Assembly (NCBI GenBank): GCA_009746045.1
Contig: RPFO01000246.1
Location: 305,001 to 367,000, forward strand
Origin: Mesostigma viride
Lineage: Eukaryota > Streptophyta > Mesostigmatophyceae > Mesostigmatales > Mesostigmataceae
Reading direction: 5' to 3'
Length of the DNA stretch: 62,000 nt
Shown in pieces: positions 1 through 12,500 of the stretch. The notes under the pieces were generated by a model. That model ran no database searches. It saw only the letters and a list, made by a program, of their open reading frames with translations, and was not told the DNA's origin. Positions within the stretch are counted from its first letter, which is position 1. The number at the start of each line of letters is the position of its first letter. A program made the position numbers and the translations under genes.

Positions 1-1031
1 TTCTTCGGGGATTACGCTTCGCTTAACGACCTGTGCCTCCATCTCCACTCCATCAATCGCCTCCTCGCCCCGGACGGCAGCCGCTGGGCCAACATCTACG
101 GGCTGATCGGCAGCTTCCGCCCCCATGTCCAGCACGCCATCCTCAACTCCCTTCTCCAGCGCTCTGACGCCGAGATCTGGGCTCCACCCCTTTCCGTCCC
201 CACCCTCCGCTCCATCCTCACGGAAGCCTTTCAGCAGCACGTGACCCCCCTTGCTGCCGACATAGCAGCAATCGGCGGCACGCTGACTGCTGAACTTCCT
301 CACATTTCCACCGCCGCCGCCTCCACCTCCACTGCCATTTCCGCCTCCACTGCCGACATCAAAGCCCAGCTCCTCGACCTCGACCAACGCCTTCAAGCCA
401 CCGCCAACGCCCTTGAGAGCTTGCATGACGCCGCCGGCCTCACCGCCCAGGCGGTGAAGGACATTGCCGCCCAGCCGGCGCCTGCTGGCTCGGCCGGCGA
501 TGCTCCCTCCACCTGGGCGGACTTGCTTAAGCAGCACACCACCTCCACCACCTCCACCATCTCGGCACAACTCAAGCAACAAGCCCTCGACCTTCGCGAG
601 GAAGCCGACATCGCCCGGCGCAGCCACAATGTCATCGTCAAGCACTTCGACCAGCAGGCAGGTGAGACCTCCACAAGCCTTCTTGAGGCGCGCCATTCTT
701 GCCCCCATGTTACTCACTAGCTGGTGAGCTGGACATGTCGGCTGTCCGCCTCCCCCGCGCGCGGGGGAAGGCTGGCCCGGCACCCGTGCTCCTCACCTTT
801 AAGTACATGGCGGACAAGCTGGCGTTCCTTAAATGCCGCAAGAAGCTCTGGGAGACTCGCTTCACGCTGGACGACGACTTGACCCTGGCCCAGCAACAGC
901 GGCGACGCGAGCTATGGCCGACCTACCTTCAGCTCCGGCAGAGCGCAAGGGGGAAGCCGGTATACTGGAGGGGGGCGGTCATCCACGTTGACCACAAGCC
1001 CTGGCAGCCCCCTCCTGCCACCTCAGACTAG
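1..1031 (+). pseudogene. LINE ORF1p-like (L1 transposase_22-type) gene fragment, 5' end outside the window
   Basis: An open frame enters from the left edge and runs to 720. It encodes a Ser/Thr/Ala-rich, coiled-coil-like stretch (heptad-like region around 360-430). A second frame (699-1031) encodes a compact basic C-terminal domain: VLLTF, then DK, RKKLW, LDDDLT, QQQRRRELWP, VYWRG and HVDHKPW. This order resembles the C-terminal RNA-binding domain of L1 ORF1p, in which a K/R-rich helix, a DLT motif and an RRxxWP motif follow a coiled coil. The two frames are not continuous. A GTGAG donor-like site at 661 coincides with the frame break, and the same site occurs at the same place in the inverted copy at 2214-2616, so an intron is possible as well as a frameshift. 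In LINEs, ORF1p is a nucleic-acid chaperone that packages element RNA. I infer a decayed or partial retroelement. Confidence 0.55.
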
Positions 1032-2213
1032 GAATATATATACCAGTAGTGCAGATTAGTAAGGCTTAGCCTAGCATGTGGCCCACGCGCATGTGCGCCC
1101 ATAATGGCCCCCATGGATGTTGCCTTCAGAAAATTTAGCCAAGCCATGCCTATAATGGGACCCCCATGGATGTTGCATTAAGAATTTAGCCATGCTATGC
1201 CATGCAGAGAGATGCTCTCTGTCGAGAAGCCATGTCCTAGCTCTTGTATAGCCATGATGATTTTCCTCCCTCACAGACATGCTCCCCCCTTACCCGGGCA
1301 TAGCGTGATAGACCATGAGGGTGCAGGTGCCCTGGTGCACCGGTAGCTTACATTCCCACCCTTGCATGAAGTAGCCTAGAATGTATTAAAAGCCATATGC
1401 CCCTTCTCAGGGCTATGTGCTACATCTACTCCCAACGGAGTGATGTTGATAATTAATTAATTAATTAATGGTTGTATTGCACCAACAGTGTTGAGCCCCG
1501 GCACCCTGCTAGCTGCATGTGGAGAGAGCGCTCTGCGTGTGGCCTGCCCACTTGTGGCAGTGAGGGAAGCTAGGGCGCCCTCCCTTCTTCTCATAATTGT
1601 GTATATAGTAGGGGTTGCCAATACAGAGTAGAGGAACCTTCAACCCCTATCAAGGAGACAACCAGCGCAGGCCAGAAATCGGGAGAATCCGGACCATGGT
1701 AGCTCGAGCCTGCCGTTATCTTGTTCGCGTTTTCGAGTCGTTCAGGATGATGAATATCAAAGAGACAACCAGCGCAATATGACTGGAGATCGATTAATTA
1801 ATTAATTAAACTCGTGCTCCCGTTGGGGAGTCACGGAGCACCGAAGTGCTTTTAATCCCTGTGAGTGCACTACAGGAGAAAGGGCAGAGACCCCCAGTCT
1901 CCTTCATGCCAAAGGCATGCCACAGCTGCAAATATCGGGCGCGGCTAGCTAAAAGGACAGGCTAACGATCCGGCAAACTGTGGGTGCAATAAGACCCATG
2001 TGAGCATATCATAGCAAGGAGCGTGGGCAAGTAATCTGAACATAGCCAGGGCGTAGCATGGCTGTACTAGAACTAGGCTAAGGCTATGGCTGGTTGTGTA
2101 CCGTGCGTTGGCGGCACGTGACTAGGTGTGTTGGCACAGCTAGGCAAACATTCTAGGCATGGCTGCCTTAGCGACAGTGACTCCAATGGTTACAAGCTAG
2201 GGCTATTGCTATT
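1032..2213. other. Intergenic stretch with a diverged inverted-repeat pair
   Basis: I see no convincing gene. Two short AATT-rich runs at about 1451-1468 and 1793-1809 are flanked by CTCCCAACGG (1429) and, in opposite orientation, CCCGTTGGGGAG (about 1817). A shared ATTAAAAGC motif (1384) and its complement (about 1847) extend the similarity. The arms are imperfect. The interior has a TATATAG motif near 1612 and two copies of GAGACAACCAGCGCA (about 1655 and 1761). Confidence 0.35.
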
Positions 2214-2616
2214 CTAGCCCGCTGGGGGCGTCCACATCTTGTGGTTGATCATCAGGTCCCCGCCCCTCCAGTACACCTTGGGCTTCTGGGGGTCCTGCTT
2301 ATGGCGGAGGTATTCCGGCCACAGGTCGCGTCGCTGCTGTTGCTGAGCGGGGGTTAGGTCGTCATCCAGCGTCCAGGTGAGGTCGTGCAACCGCTTGCGA
2401 CGAGAGAGGAACCGCTGCTTATCCTCAGGGGAGAGGAAGGTGAGCAGGACTGGTGGGGTGCATGGCCGCCTTGTCCCGTGAGTGGGGAAGGCGGTGGCAC
2501 CCACGCAGTTCTACCTCACCTACCAGGCCCATGAGGGTAAGAAGCTGGTTCTTGATCTCGTCAGCAAGGGAGGTTGACGTCTCACCTGGCTTCTGGGGGA
2601 AGCGACGTAGCACCAC
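2214..2616 (-). pseudogene. Second LINE ORF1p-like fragment, inverted relative to the first
   Basis: The minus-strand frames at 2616-2425 and 2504-2214 repeat the landmarks of the 1-1031 fragment: GETSTSL, then VLLTF, DK, LDDDLT, QQQQRRDLWP, YWRGG and NHKMW, ending with a stop at 2214. The copy carries only the last quarter of the protein. The two copies face each other across about 1.2 kb. A frame change lies between GETSTSL and VLLTF, as in the other copy, but the distance differs (136 versus 125 bp). Similarity to L1 ORF1p C-terminal domains is by motif order only. Confidence 0.5.
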
Positions 2617-3217
2617 TCGGCACTCGCCGGAGATCGATGGAGATGTGTAGCCTTGTGCATTGAAATTATGGCTGGCTTACGTGTAGAGCGATCCCTAGAT
2701 GACCTAGATGGTGGGGCCGGAAACAGCTTGCTTGATCAGGGCGTGTGTTTTGAGCCTAATTGGCCGGGAATGTCTAGTGGTGAGCACCATTGCTGCGATC
2801 GCTCTCCCACCAAATTTACGATGAAATACCCGCAAATGGATCGAAAACCACTGAAAAGGTCTAGCTAGTCAGTCATTACGTTAGCCATGCCATGTTTCCA
2901 AACGTCCAAGAACTGCACATGGTGCAAATGCAAAAATCCGGAGGACGACACTTTCAAATGTGTGGCGGGAACCAAAAGCCCGCGTATGCCAGAAATCATC
3001 GTGTTGCTGCAGCGATGCGACGGTGTGGACAACGAATCCAGTGCCAAGCTCGGAACGGCCGCAATTAAAGGAGATCTGGCATCATAGCTAGGGTTCAGAT
3101 GTGCGGAGATACCTATACACAATGAGAAGGAGGGCGCACTAGCTTTTCTCACTGCCACATGACTAATTAATGGGGCAGCCTTACTGCATCCGCTATGACC
3201 TTATATATCGCCTCACT
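2617..3217. other. Intergenic stretch, no supported gene
   Basis: Only a 66-codon Cys-containing plus frame is present (2887-3087, with a WCKCK motif). It has no recognisable family and no splice context that I can defend. Confidence 0.3.
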
Positions 3218-3975
3218 CTAATTATGGGCGGTCAGTCTTTCCCCACTCCACCATCAAGTGCGAGGACGCGGATGGGGCCGCCCTCTACTCACCCAACCAC
3301 GTACCGCCCCGACATTGATACCGTGCTTGACTACGACGGGCAGGGTTGCCACCTGCTCATCGATGTCTCCGTGGCTCGGCCGCTCTCCTGTCGCCACATC
3401 CTCCAGGCGGCTGTGGATGCCGGCGCTGCGCTGCCGCTGTGGCTGAGCGCGACTAGTTTGCCTCCTACGGCCGCTATGTGGGGCCATACCGGGTCATCCC
3501 CTTTGTCCTTGAGGAGTTCGGGGCCATGGGCCCCGAGACAGCGGAGTTTTTCCACGAGTGCTGCCAGCGCCGTGAAGACGTACCGCCTCGACCTCGAGGG
3601 TCAGACCGCACTGTGGTCTGCCCACATGCACGTGGTCCTCGTAATGGCGGCAGCGCCTGTGAACACTCGCCCCCACTCACACCGTGGCTGATGTGTTATT
3701 CCGCCGCACCGGCCCGGGCTGGCCGACTTTGTCGCAACCCATGCATGCGGTCTAGATCCCTCCCTGGAGGCCTGCATGGTGGGCCGGCGGCGATGTTGCT
3801 GCGTGTCACGTAGTTTTGTGATGTAGTTAGTTGTACCTTGTGCAGCTGGCGTGATCCTTGAATGTCCGTGTCAGATTAATGACTATTAATTTCTTCAGGG
3901 TTCTTCTTCTTTTCGGGGTTTTCCTTATGTTGCATGCCAATCTCACCTCCGTAATTTATCCTTCTCAATGAATAA
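3218..3975 (+). mobile_element. 5'-truncated LINE 3' end, family 2 (reverse-transcriptase C-terminal region)
   Basis: The plus strand encodes, across at least one frameshift, ADGAALYSPN-like residues, RPDI, DYDGQGCHLLIDVSVARPL, VIPFVLEEFGAMG and FFHECCQRRED. This series matches the region after the reverse-transcriptase domain of many non-LTR retrotransposons (the RPD...DVSV stretch that can resemble a restriction-like endonuclease). The 3' UTR (about 3814-3975) ends in TTCTCAATGAATAATTGAA and is shared with the minus-strand copies at 53991 and 56244. No reverse-transcriptase core remains. This copy meets the minus-strand family-1 copy tail to tail at about 3980. Confidence 0.65.
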
Positions 3976-3980
3976 TTGAA

Positions 3981-5291
3981 TATATATTAAAAATATAATT
4001 ACTTACAGCAGAGTGAAATCACTCAAACCAAAGGAAACGCCCAGCTATAAACCTATATACAGAGCCATGTCAAAGCTCTATACTACGATAAGACCAATGG
4101 AAACGCCTAACGGGAGGAACCTAATAGCCCTGCTGCACCGCAAAATCAGCCCGCGTACGGCGGAGCATGATGTCAGCCATGGCCCGAGTCAGCGCCACCG
4201 ACAAGCGCTGACGCCAATATGACGTCCAGGTCCGCGCCGACCTGGCATGGGGCCCGCTGGCCCTCCAGGTCCAGCCGGTCCTCCCGGAGCCGGCAACACT
4301 CCTTGAAGAAGGCGGACGTCAGGGGCCGGGCCATGGCCCCAAACTCCTCCAGGACAAAGGGCACCACACGATGGTGCCCGACGTCGCCGTAGGCCAGGAG
4401 CTTGGCCCGCTCCGCCCGGTCCGCCGTGTAACCTGCCGTGAGGGAGGCCCCAGCCACGTGGCTAAGAGCCAAGGGCCGCGCCACCGAAACGTCAATAAGC
4501 AGATGCCGGCCACCCCCCTCAAAGTCCAGCACCACGATGTCAGGCCGGTGGTTGGGGGAATAGAAGGCAGCGCCATCCGCATCCTCGGACCGGATGTTCG
4601 CGTGGGGGAAAACCGACCGAATCATGGCGAGCACCACCGTCAGGAGGACAGTGTGCAAATACAAATACCAATTCTGATTCTGTTGGCCCCCCATGCAGGC
4701 AAGGTAGTGAGTCCCCGTGGGATCCAGCGGCTGCCCACAGCTACCACAAGGCCGCCCGGCCGGAACAAGAGGCTGCGGGGCAAATAGCTGGTGCCGGAGC
4801 GCCACCGAGTAGTGGCTGGGAGCCAAGGCGAATGGGGGGCCATGGGAAGAGCACGAAGGTACGCCGAGCCCACACTCCGCAAGGAAAGCGAGAAAAGCCA
4901 CGCACGTCCCTGGGCGTTGAGGTCCGCGAAAAGAGCAATCCAATCAGCCGTGTGCAGAATACCCGCGTAAGTTTTCTGGTGTTTATCGATGACGCGAGCA
5001 GGGAATGCGGCGGGAGATTGAACGGAGGCGACCGAGGGAGTGCCGCGAGGGAGGTGGCGCTGTACCGCCTGAGCGGCACGGACGGGAGAACAGGCCTGCT
5101 GGATCTCAGCATAGGCCTCCTGGATGGCGGTGACGAAGGGCAAAGGGCTGCTGGGGTCCAGGAGGTCAGGCGCTGCCGTTGCCAAAAGGGGCAGGAGCCG
5201 GCAGCTTTCCGCCCACGACTGAGCGACGGAGCCCAAAAATGCTGCTGGGGCCAGCCGGGCGGCACGAGTCAGACCGCAGCCACCCATCCAT
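3981..5291 (-). mobile_element. 5'-truncated LINE 3' end, family 1, with C-terminal zinc-knuckle region
   Basis: The minus strand codes in two frames joined by a frameshift near 4850-4900. The first frame (5287 to about 4870) contains QKTYAGILHTADWIALFADL. The second (about 4900-4173) contains a CGSCG...GTHYLAC knuckle (C-x2-C-x9-H-x3-C), then HRPDIVVLDFEGG, LLIDVSVARPLALSHV, AGYTADRAERAKL, VVPFVLEEFGAMA and FFKECCRLRED. This order is the C-terminal part of LINE reverse-transcriptase proteins. The 3' end is the AT-rich tail around 3983-4005, which in sense orientation runs CTCTGCTGTAAGTAATTATA. The element is truncated and broken, so it cannot move by itself. Confidence 0.7.
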
Positions 5292-5318
5292 ATATTGAAT
5301 ATATATATATATATATAT

Positions 5319-5592
5319 ATTAAAAATATAATTACTTACAGCAGAGTGAAATCACTCAAACCAAAGGAAACGCCCAGCTATAAACCTATATACAGAGCCA
5401 TGTCAAAGCTCTATACTACGATAAGACCAATGGAAACGCCTAACGGGAGGAACCTAATAGCCCTGCTGCACCGCAAAATTATCAGCTCGCGTACGGCGGA
5501 GCATGATGTCAGCCATGGCCCGAGTCAGCGCCACCGACAAGCGCTGACGCCAATATGACGTCCAGGTCCGCGCCGACCATGGGGCCCGCTGG
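5319..5592 (-). mobile_element. Very short 5'-truncated LINE family-1 copy
   Basis: This stretch repeats the 3' end of the neighbouring copy (4000-4260) almost base for base, including the AT-rich tail and the GCAGAGTGAAATCACTC motif, and stops at GGGGCCCGCTGG. It is separated from the larger copy by an (AT)n run at 5291-5320. A TTACTGCAYCCGCTA motif follows at about 5604 and also precedes the whole cluster at about 3180, so the compound insertion may be flanked by an old, diverged duplication. Confidence 0.65.
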
Positions 5593-6219
5593 TATATATG
5601 GCCTTACTGCACCCGCTACTAGGATGCAGCTCGGATTCGAGGATCAGATCCCCCCGTCTGGCTAGTGACTGCATGGTTGGGCATGATGCAGACGATATTT
5701 AAGTAACTTTCGTGTAAAATGATTTTTCTAACGATCCGTACTCCGTACGCATGTGCATGACACTCAAGTACTTACGTACTAATTGCACCGGCTATAATAT
5801 TACTATTAATTTATGCGTAGGCAGTAGACAGAGAATTACGTACTTGTCGAAGTCATGGATGAATGTCCAAATTTCAAAATAAATATATACACACATCACA
5901 CATGCAAACCTGGGCGTGCATGTTAAGAAGCCCTCATGTACGTAAACATACCCGTAGGTGGCCTCACGATTTTGGGCATATGCAGGACTTACAAAAACAC
6001 GGGGCCGGCAAACACACTGCATATGTATGTATCTCACTAGCTGGCAGAAAACAATACTACTACATAGATGAAAATCATCAGAATAAACAAGGCCGGCCAG
6101 CTAGTCGCCAGCAGTGACTTCTGTCCACGTCCACATGAATCATTTTATCTAATGCGATTAGCATAGTACTCCGTGGCATGCCAATGCGCATGCACGCAAG
6201 TAGCTACTTCCTAGCTAAC
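5593..6219. other. Intergenic stretch, no gene seen
   Basis: AT-richer sequence downstream of the homeobox gene. No frame shows protein-like composition in any of the six readings. Confidence 0.3.
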
Positions 6220-6224
6220 TTACA
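6220..6224 (-). promoter_or_regulatory. Candidate TGTAA polyadenylation signal of the homeobox gene
   Basis: TGTAA on the minus strand lies about 160 bases past the stop codon at 6386. TGTAA is the usual poly(A) signal of chlorophyte green algae. A five-base match is weak evidence alone. Confidence 0.25.
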
Positions 6225-6385
6225 TGAATCATGCATGAACAAACAACTAAACTAGCATGTAAGTCATGCTTTGTCTGCCAAGTCTTTCCAAAGGCCGGCG
6301 CATGCTACAAATATGGCGACATGAAGAAAAAAACATCGTGAGCCATCAATTTGCAGGAATGTGCCACAAACTTCATGGCAGCTGA

Positions 6386-6502
6386 TCACTTGGCTCGCAC
6401 ACTCGATGAACTGGGCCCAGCTCCCTGCTGGGCCAGTTCTCCTTTCGGCTCGATACCCTTCGCCTTATCCTCTGCCTGGAAAATTTGGTACAGCTCCTCA
6501 AC
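6386..6502 (-). CDS. BELL gene exon 8: end of homeodomain and C-terminus
   Basis: The acceptor is GGTCTGCAG ending at 6503. The exon reads VEELYQIFQAEDKAKG and ends with a Ser run, VRAK and TGA. The VEELY segment directly follows WKPT of exon 7, as VEEMY follows WKPM in plant BELL proteins. Entry phase is 0. Confidence 0.85.
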   Translation of the reverse strand, partial: VEELYQIFQAEDKAKGIEPKGELAQQGAGPSSSSVRAK

Positions 6503-9500
6503 CTGCAGACCTCCATCGCGAGAGAGTGGGGCGCAGAGTATGCTAGGGTCAGCCGTTGTTGGAAGACATTACCAGGGGATGGACAGCCGATCAGGTTTAC
6601 GTCATTGGCGCACACCGACATGGCCCGTAAATTCAAACAACCTCAAGCACTTCCTGCAAGTTCAACGCATGCAAATAGAGCTGCCCATGATGAATATTGC
6701 ATAGGTCTGGCAGGTTTCTGATCAGCCATGATGCCAAGTTTAAGCCTGCCCTGCATTGGATGCATACATGTCCAGACAAAGGCTCTCTTAGAGATTTACA
6801 AAAACCAATGCCAGCACATACAGCTCAGACTGCATGCACCAAGCTGTAACGTTGTTTTCAGCATTGAATGACTACATTTCCTGATTGTTACAAGCATAAC
6901 TAACTACCGATTAATATTAATGACATCTTAGCAACATCACACATTACATGACTGCCTGTTCTGGAAATAGCAGTAGCAAAGAGTGCAACGTGCTAGCATT
7001 ATGCCAGACCTGTTGGTGGCTTGGTGCAAGATGGGGGCAACACTCACCGTTGGCTTCCAGATCCGAGCGCGTGCATTGACGAACCAATCAGAGACCTGCA
7101 CCCATGATGCAGGAACAAGGGCTCAGGAGCAGGCATATCAGTGACTGGCACAAAACACGGACTTGTCGTCCCAGCAAGCAGCATGCATGGGCGGAAACAC
7201 CGCGGTAGCTAGCAGAGATGCCTGGTTAGTTGTTTATGCCTCTCCATACCTGTTGCTGGTCAAACCAGACACATCTAGGCATAGTTGTTGGATTGCAACC
7301 AACAGCTGGGAGCCCAGCTAGCGGCATCTGTTGCGGTTTCCAAGATGCCACACCAAAGTTTTGATTGCATTTCCTTACCACAAAGGCTAGCTAGAGCACA
7401 TCCCAATATGCACTTGTCCTGCTAGTCAATGTAAACAGGAGGCATCAGCGACTCCCAGGCCTCCGACCTCAACGCAAGCCCTAGGTAGCTGCACAAGTGC
7501 ACCTTCTCGTCAGGGTTCCCTGCTTGGCCACTCATGCCAATATGCTGGCAGTGATCACCTATCACCCATGCATGCACCGTATGCTGGCAGTGATCACCTA
7601 TCACCCATGCATGCACCGTATGCTGGCAGTGATCACCTGTCACCCATGCATGCACCGTAGCTGTGATCACCTGTCACCCATGCATGCACCGCAGTGATCA
7701 CCTGTCACCCATGCATGCACCGTATGCTGGCAGTGATCACCTATCACCCATGCATGCACCGTATGCTGGCAGTGATCACCTGTCACCCATGCATGCACCG
7801 TAGCAGTGATCACCTATCACCCATGCATGCACCGCAGTGATCACCTGTCACCCATGCATGCACCGTATGCTGGCAGTGATCACCTATCACCCATGCATGC
7901 ACCGTATGCTGGCAGTGATCACCTATCACCCATGCATGCACCGTATGCTGGCAGTGATCACCTGTCACCCATGCATGCACCGTAGCTGTGATCACCTGTC
8001 ACCCATGCATGCACCGTAGCTGTGATCACCTATCACCCATGCATGCACCGCAGTGATCACCTGTCACCCATGCATGCACCGTAGCTGTGATCACCTGTCA
8101 CCCATGCATGCACCGTATGCTGGCAGTGATCACCTATCACCCATGCATGCACCGTATGCTGGCAGTGATCACCTATCACCCATGCATGCACCGTATGATG
8201 GCAGTGATCACCTATCACCCATGCATGCACCGTATGCTGGCAGTGATCACCTATCACCCATGCATGCACCGTATGCTGGCAGTGATCACCTATCACCCAT
8301 GCATGCACCGTATGCTGGCAGTGATCACCTATCACCCATGCATGCACCGTATGCTGGCAGTGATCACCTATCACCCATGCATGCACCGTAGCTGTGATCA
8401 CCTGTCACCCATGCATGCACCGTATGCTGGCAGTGATCACCTATCACCCATGCATGCACCGTAGCTGTGATCACCTATCACCCATGCATGCACCGTAGCT
8501 GTGATCACCTGTCACCCATGCATGCACCGTATGCTGGCAGTGATCACCTATCACCCATGCATGCACCGTATGCTGGCAGTGATCACCTATCACCCATGCA
8601 TGCACCGTATGATGGCAGTGATCACCTATCACCCATGCATGCACCGTATGCTGGCAGTGATCACCTATCACCCATGCATGCACCGTATGCTGGCAGTGAT
8701 CACCTATCACCCATGCATGCACCGTATGCTGGCAGTGATCACCTATCACCCATGCATGCACCGTATGCTGGCAGTGATCACCTATCACCCATGCATGCAC
8801 CGTAGCTGTGATCACCTGTCACCCATGCATGCACCGTATGCTGGCAGTGATCACCTATCACCCATGCATGCACCGTAGCTGTGATCACCTATCACCCATG
8901 CATGCACCGTAGCTGTGATCACCTGTCACCCATGCATGCACCGTAGCTGTGATCACCTGTCACCCATGCATGCACCGTAGCTGTGATCACCTGTCACCCA
9001 TGCATGCACCGTATGCTGGCTGTGATCACCTGTCACCCATGCATGCACCGTATGCTGGCAGTGATCACCTGTCACCCATGCATGCACCGTATGATGGCAG
9101 TGATCACCTATCACCCATGCATGCACCGTATGCTGGCAGTGATCACCTATCACCCATGCATGCACCGTATGCTGGCAGTGATCACCTATCACCCATGCAT
9201 GCACCGTATGCTGGCAGTGATCACCTGTCACCCATGCATGCACCGCAGTGATCACCTGTCACCCATGCATGCATCGTAGCTGTGATCACCTGTCACCCAT
9301 GCATGCACCGTAGCTGTGATCACCTGTCACCCATGCATGCACCGTAGCTGTGATCACCTGTCACCCATGCATGCACCGTATGCTGGCTGTGATCACCTGT
9401 CACCCATGCATGCACCGTATGCTGGCAGTGATCACCTGTCACCCATGCATGCACCGTATGATGGCAGTGATCACCTATCACCCATGCATGCACCGTATGA

Positions 9501-12500
9501 TGGCAGTGATCACCTATCACCCATGCATGCACCGTATGCTGGCAGTGATCACCTATCACCCATGCATGCACCGTATGCTGGCAGTGATCACCTATCACCC
9601 ATGCATGCACCGTATGCTGGCAGTGATCACCTATCACCCATGCATGCACCGTATGCTGGCAGTGATCACCTATCACCCATGCATGCACCGTATGCTGGCA
9701 GTGATCACCTATCACCCATGCATGCACCGTATGCTGGCAGTGATCACCTGTCACCCATGCATGCACCGCAGTGATCACCTGTCACCCATGCATGCACCGT
9801 AGCTGTGATCACCTGTCACCCATGCATGCACCGCAGTGATCACCTGTCACCCATGCATGCACCGTAGCTGTGATCACCTGTCACCCATGCATGCACCGTA
9901 TGCTGGCAGTGATCACCTGTCACCCATGCATGCACCGTAGCTGTGATCACCTGTCACCCATGCATGCACCGTATGCTGGCAGTGATCACCTATCACCCAT
10001 GCATGCACCGTATGCTGGCAGTGATCACCTATCACCCATGCATGCACCGTATGCTGGCAGTGATCACCTATCACCCATGCATGCACCGTATGCTGGCAGT
10101 GATCACCTGTCACCCATGCATGCACCGTATGCTGGCAGTGATCACCTGTCACCCATGCATGCACCGTATGATGGCAGTGATCACCTATCACCCATGCATG
10201 CACCGTATGCTGGCAGTGATCACCTGTCACCCATGCATGCACCGTATGCTGGCAGTGATCACCTATCACCCATGCATGCACCGTATGCTGGCAGTGATCA
10301 CCTATCACCCATGCATGCACCGTATGCTGGCAGTGATCACCTATCACCCATGCATGCACCGTATGCTGGCAGTGATCACCTGTCACCCATGCATGCACCG
10401 TATGCTGGCAGTGATCACCTATCACCCATGCATGCACCGTATGCTGGCAGTGATCACCTATCACCCATGCATGCACCGTAGTGATCACCTGTCACCCATG
10501 CATGCACCGTAGCAGTGATCACGTATCACCCATGCATGCACCGTATGCTGGCAGTGATCACCTGTCACCCATGCATGCACCGTAGCTGTGATCACCTGTC
10601 ACCCATGCATGCACCGTATGCTGGCAGTGATCACCTATCACCCATGCATGCACCGTATGCTGGCAGTGATCACCTATCACCCATGCATGCACCGTATGCT
10701 GGCAGTGATCACGTATCACCCATGCATGCACCGTATGCTGGCAGTGATCACCTATCACCCATGCATGCACCGTATGCTGGCAGTGATCACCTATCACCCA
10801 TGCATGCACCGTATGCTGGCAGTGATCACCTATCACCCATGCATGCACCGTATGCTGGCAGTGATCACCTATCACCCATGCATGCACCGTATGCTGGCAG
10901 TGATCACCTATCACCCATGCATGCACCGTATGCTGGCAGTGATCACCTATCACCCATGCATGCACCGTATGCTGGCAGTGATCACCTATCACCCATGCAT
11001 GCACCGTATGCTGGCAGTGATCACCTATCACCCATGCATGCACCGTATGCTGGCAGTGATCACCTATCACCCATGCATGCACCGTATGCTGGCAGTGATC
11101 ACCTATCACCCATGCATGCACCGTATGCTGGCAGTGATCACCTATCACCCATGCATGCACCGTATGCTGGCAGTGATCACCTATCACCCATGCATGCACC
11201 GTAGCTGTGATCACGTATCACCCATGCATGCACCGTATGCTGGCAGTGATCACCTATCACCCATGCATGCACCGTATGCTGGCAGTGATCACCTATCACC
11301 CATGCATGCACCGTATGCTGGCAGTGATCACCTATCACCCATGCATGCACCGTATGCTGGCAGTGATCACCTATCACCCATGCATGCACCGTATGCTGGC
11401 AGTGATCACCTATCACCCATGCATGCACCGTATGCTGGCAGTGATCACCTATCACCCATGCATGCACCGTATGCTGGCAGTGATCACCTATCACCCATGC
11501 ATGCACCGTATGCTGGCAGTGATCACCTATCACCCATGCATGCACCGTATGCTGGCAGTGATCACGTATCACCCATGCATGCACCGTATGCTGGCAGTGA
11601 TCACCTATCACCCATGCATGCACCGTATGCTGGCAGTGATCACCTGTCACCCATGCATGCACCGTAGCAGTGATCACGTATCACCCATGCATGCACCGTA
11701 TGCTGGCAGTGATCACCTGTCACCCATGCATGCACCGTAGCTGTGATCACCTGTCACCCATGCATGCACCGTAGCTGTGATCACCTGTCACCCATGCATG
11801 CACCGTATGCTGGCAGTGATCACCTATCACCCATGCATGCACCGTATGCTGGCAGTGATCACCTATCACCCATGCATGCACCGTATGCTGGCAGTGATCA
11901 CCTATCACCCATGCATGCACCGTATGCTGGCAGTGATCACCTATCACCCATGCATGCACCGTATGCTGGCAGTGATCACCTATCACCCATGCATGCACCG
12001 TATGCTGGCAGTGATCACCTATCACCCATGCATGCACCGTATGCTGGCAGTGATCACCTATCACCCATGCATGCACCGTATGCTGGCAGTGATCACCTAT
12101 CACCCATGCATGCACCGTATGCTGGCAGTGATCACCTATCACCCATGCATGCACCGTATGCTGGCAGTGATCACCTATCACCCATGCATGCACCGTATGC
12201 TGGCAGTGATCACCTATCACCCATGCATGCACCGTATGCTGGCAGTGATCACCTATCACCCATGCATGCACCGTATGCTGGCAGTGATCACCTATCACCC
12301 ATGCATGCACCGTATGCTGGCAGTGATCACCTATCACCCATGCATGCACCGTATGCTGGCAGTGATCACCTATCACCCATGCATGCACCGTATGCTGGCA
12401 GTGATCACCTATCACCCATGCATGCACCGTATGCTGGCAGTGATCACCTATCACCCATGCATGCACCGTATGCTGGCAGTGATCACCTATCACCCATGCA

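Noticed and set aside
2887-3087. Small Cys-rich protein
   Set aside because: Short frame, no family, no splice or start context; could easily be chance.
7468-7530. Alternative homeobox exon (NPDEKVHLCSYLGLAL on the minus strand)
   Set aside because: It resembles TALE helix 2 by chance, but no acceptor and donor fit exons 5 and 7 in phase. The exon at 21137-21197 fits perfectly and has the PYP loop.
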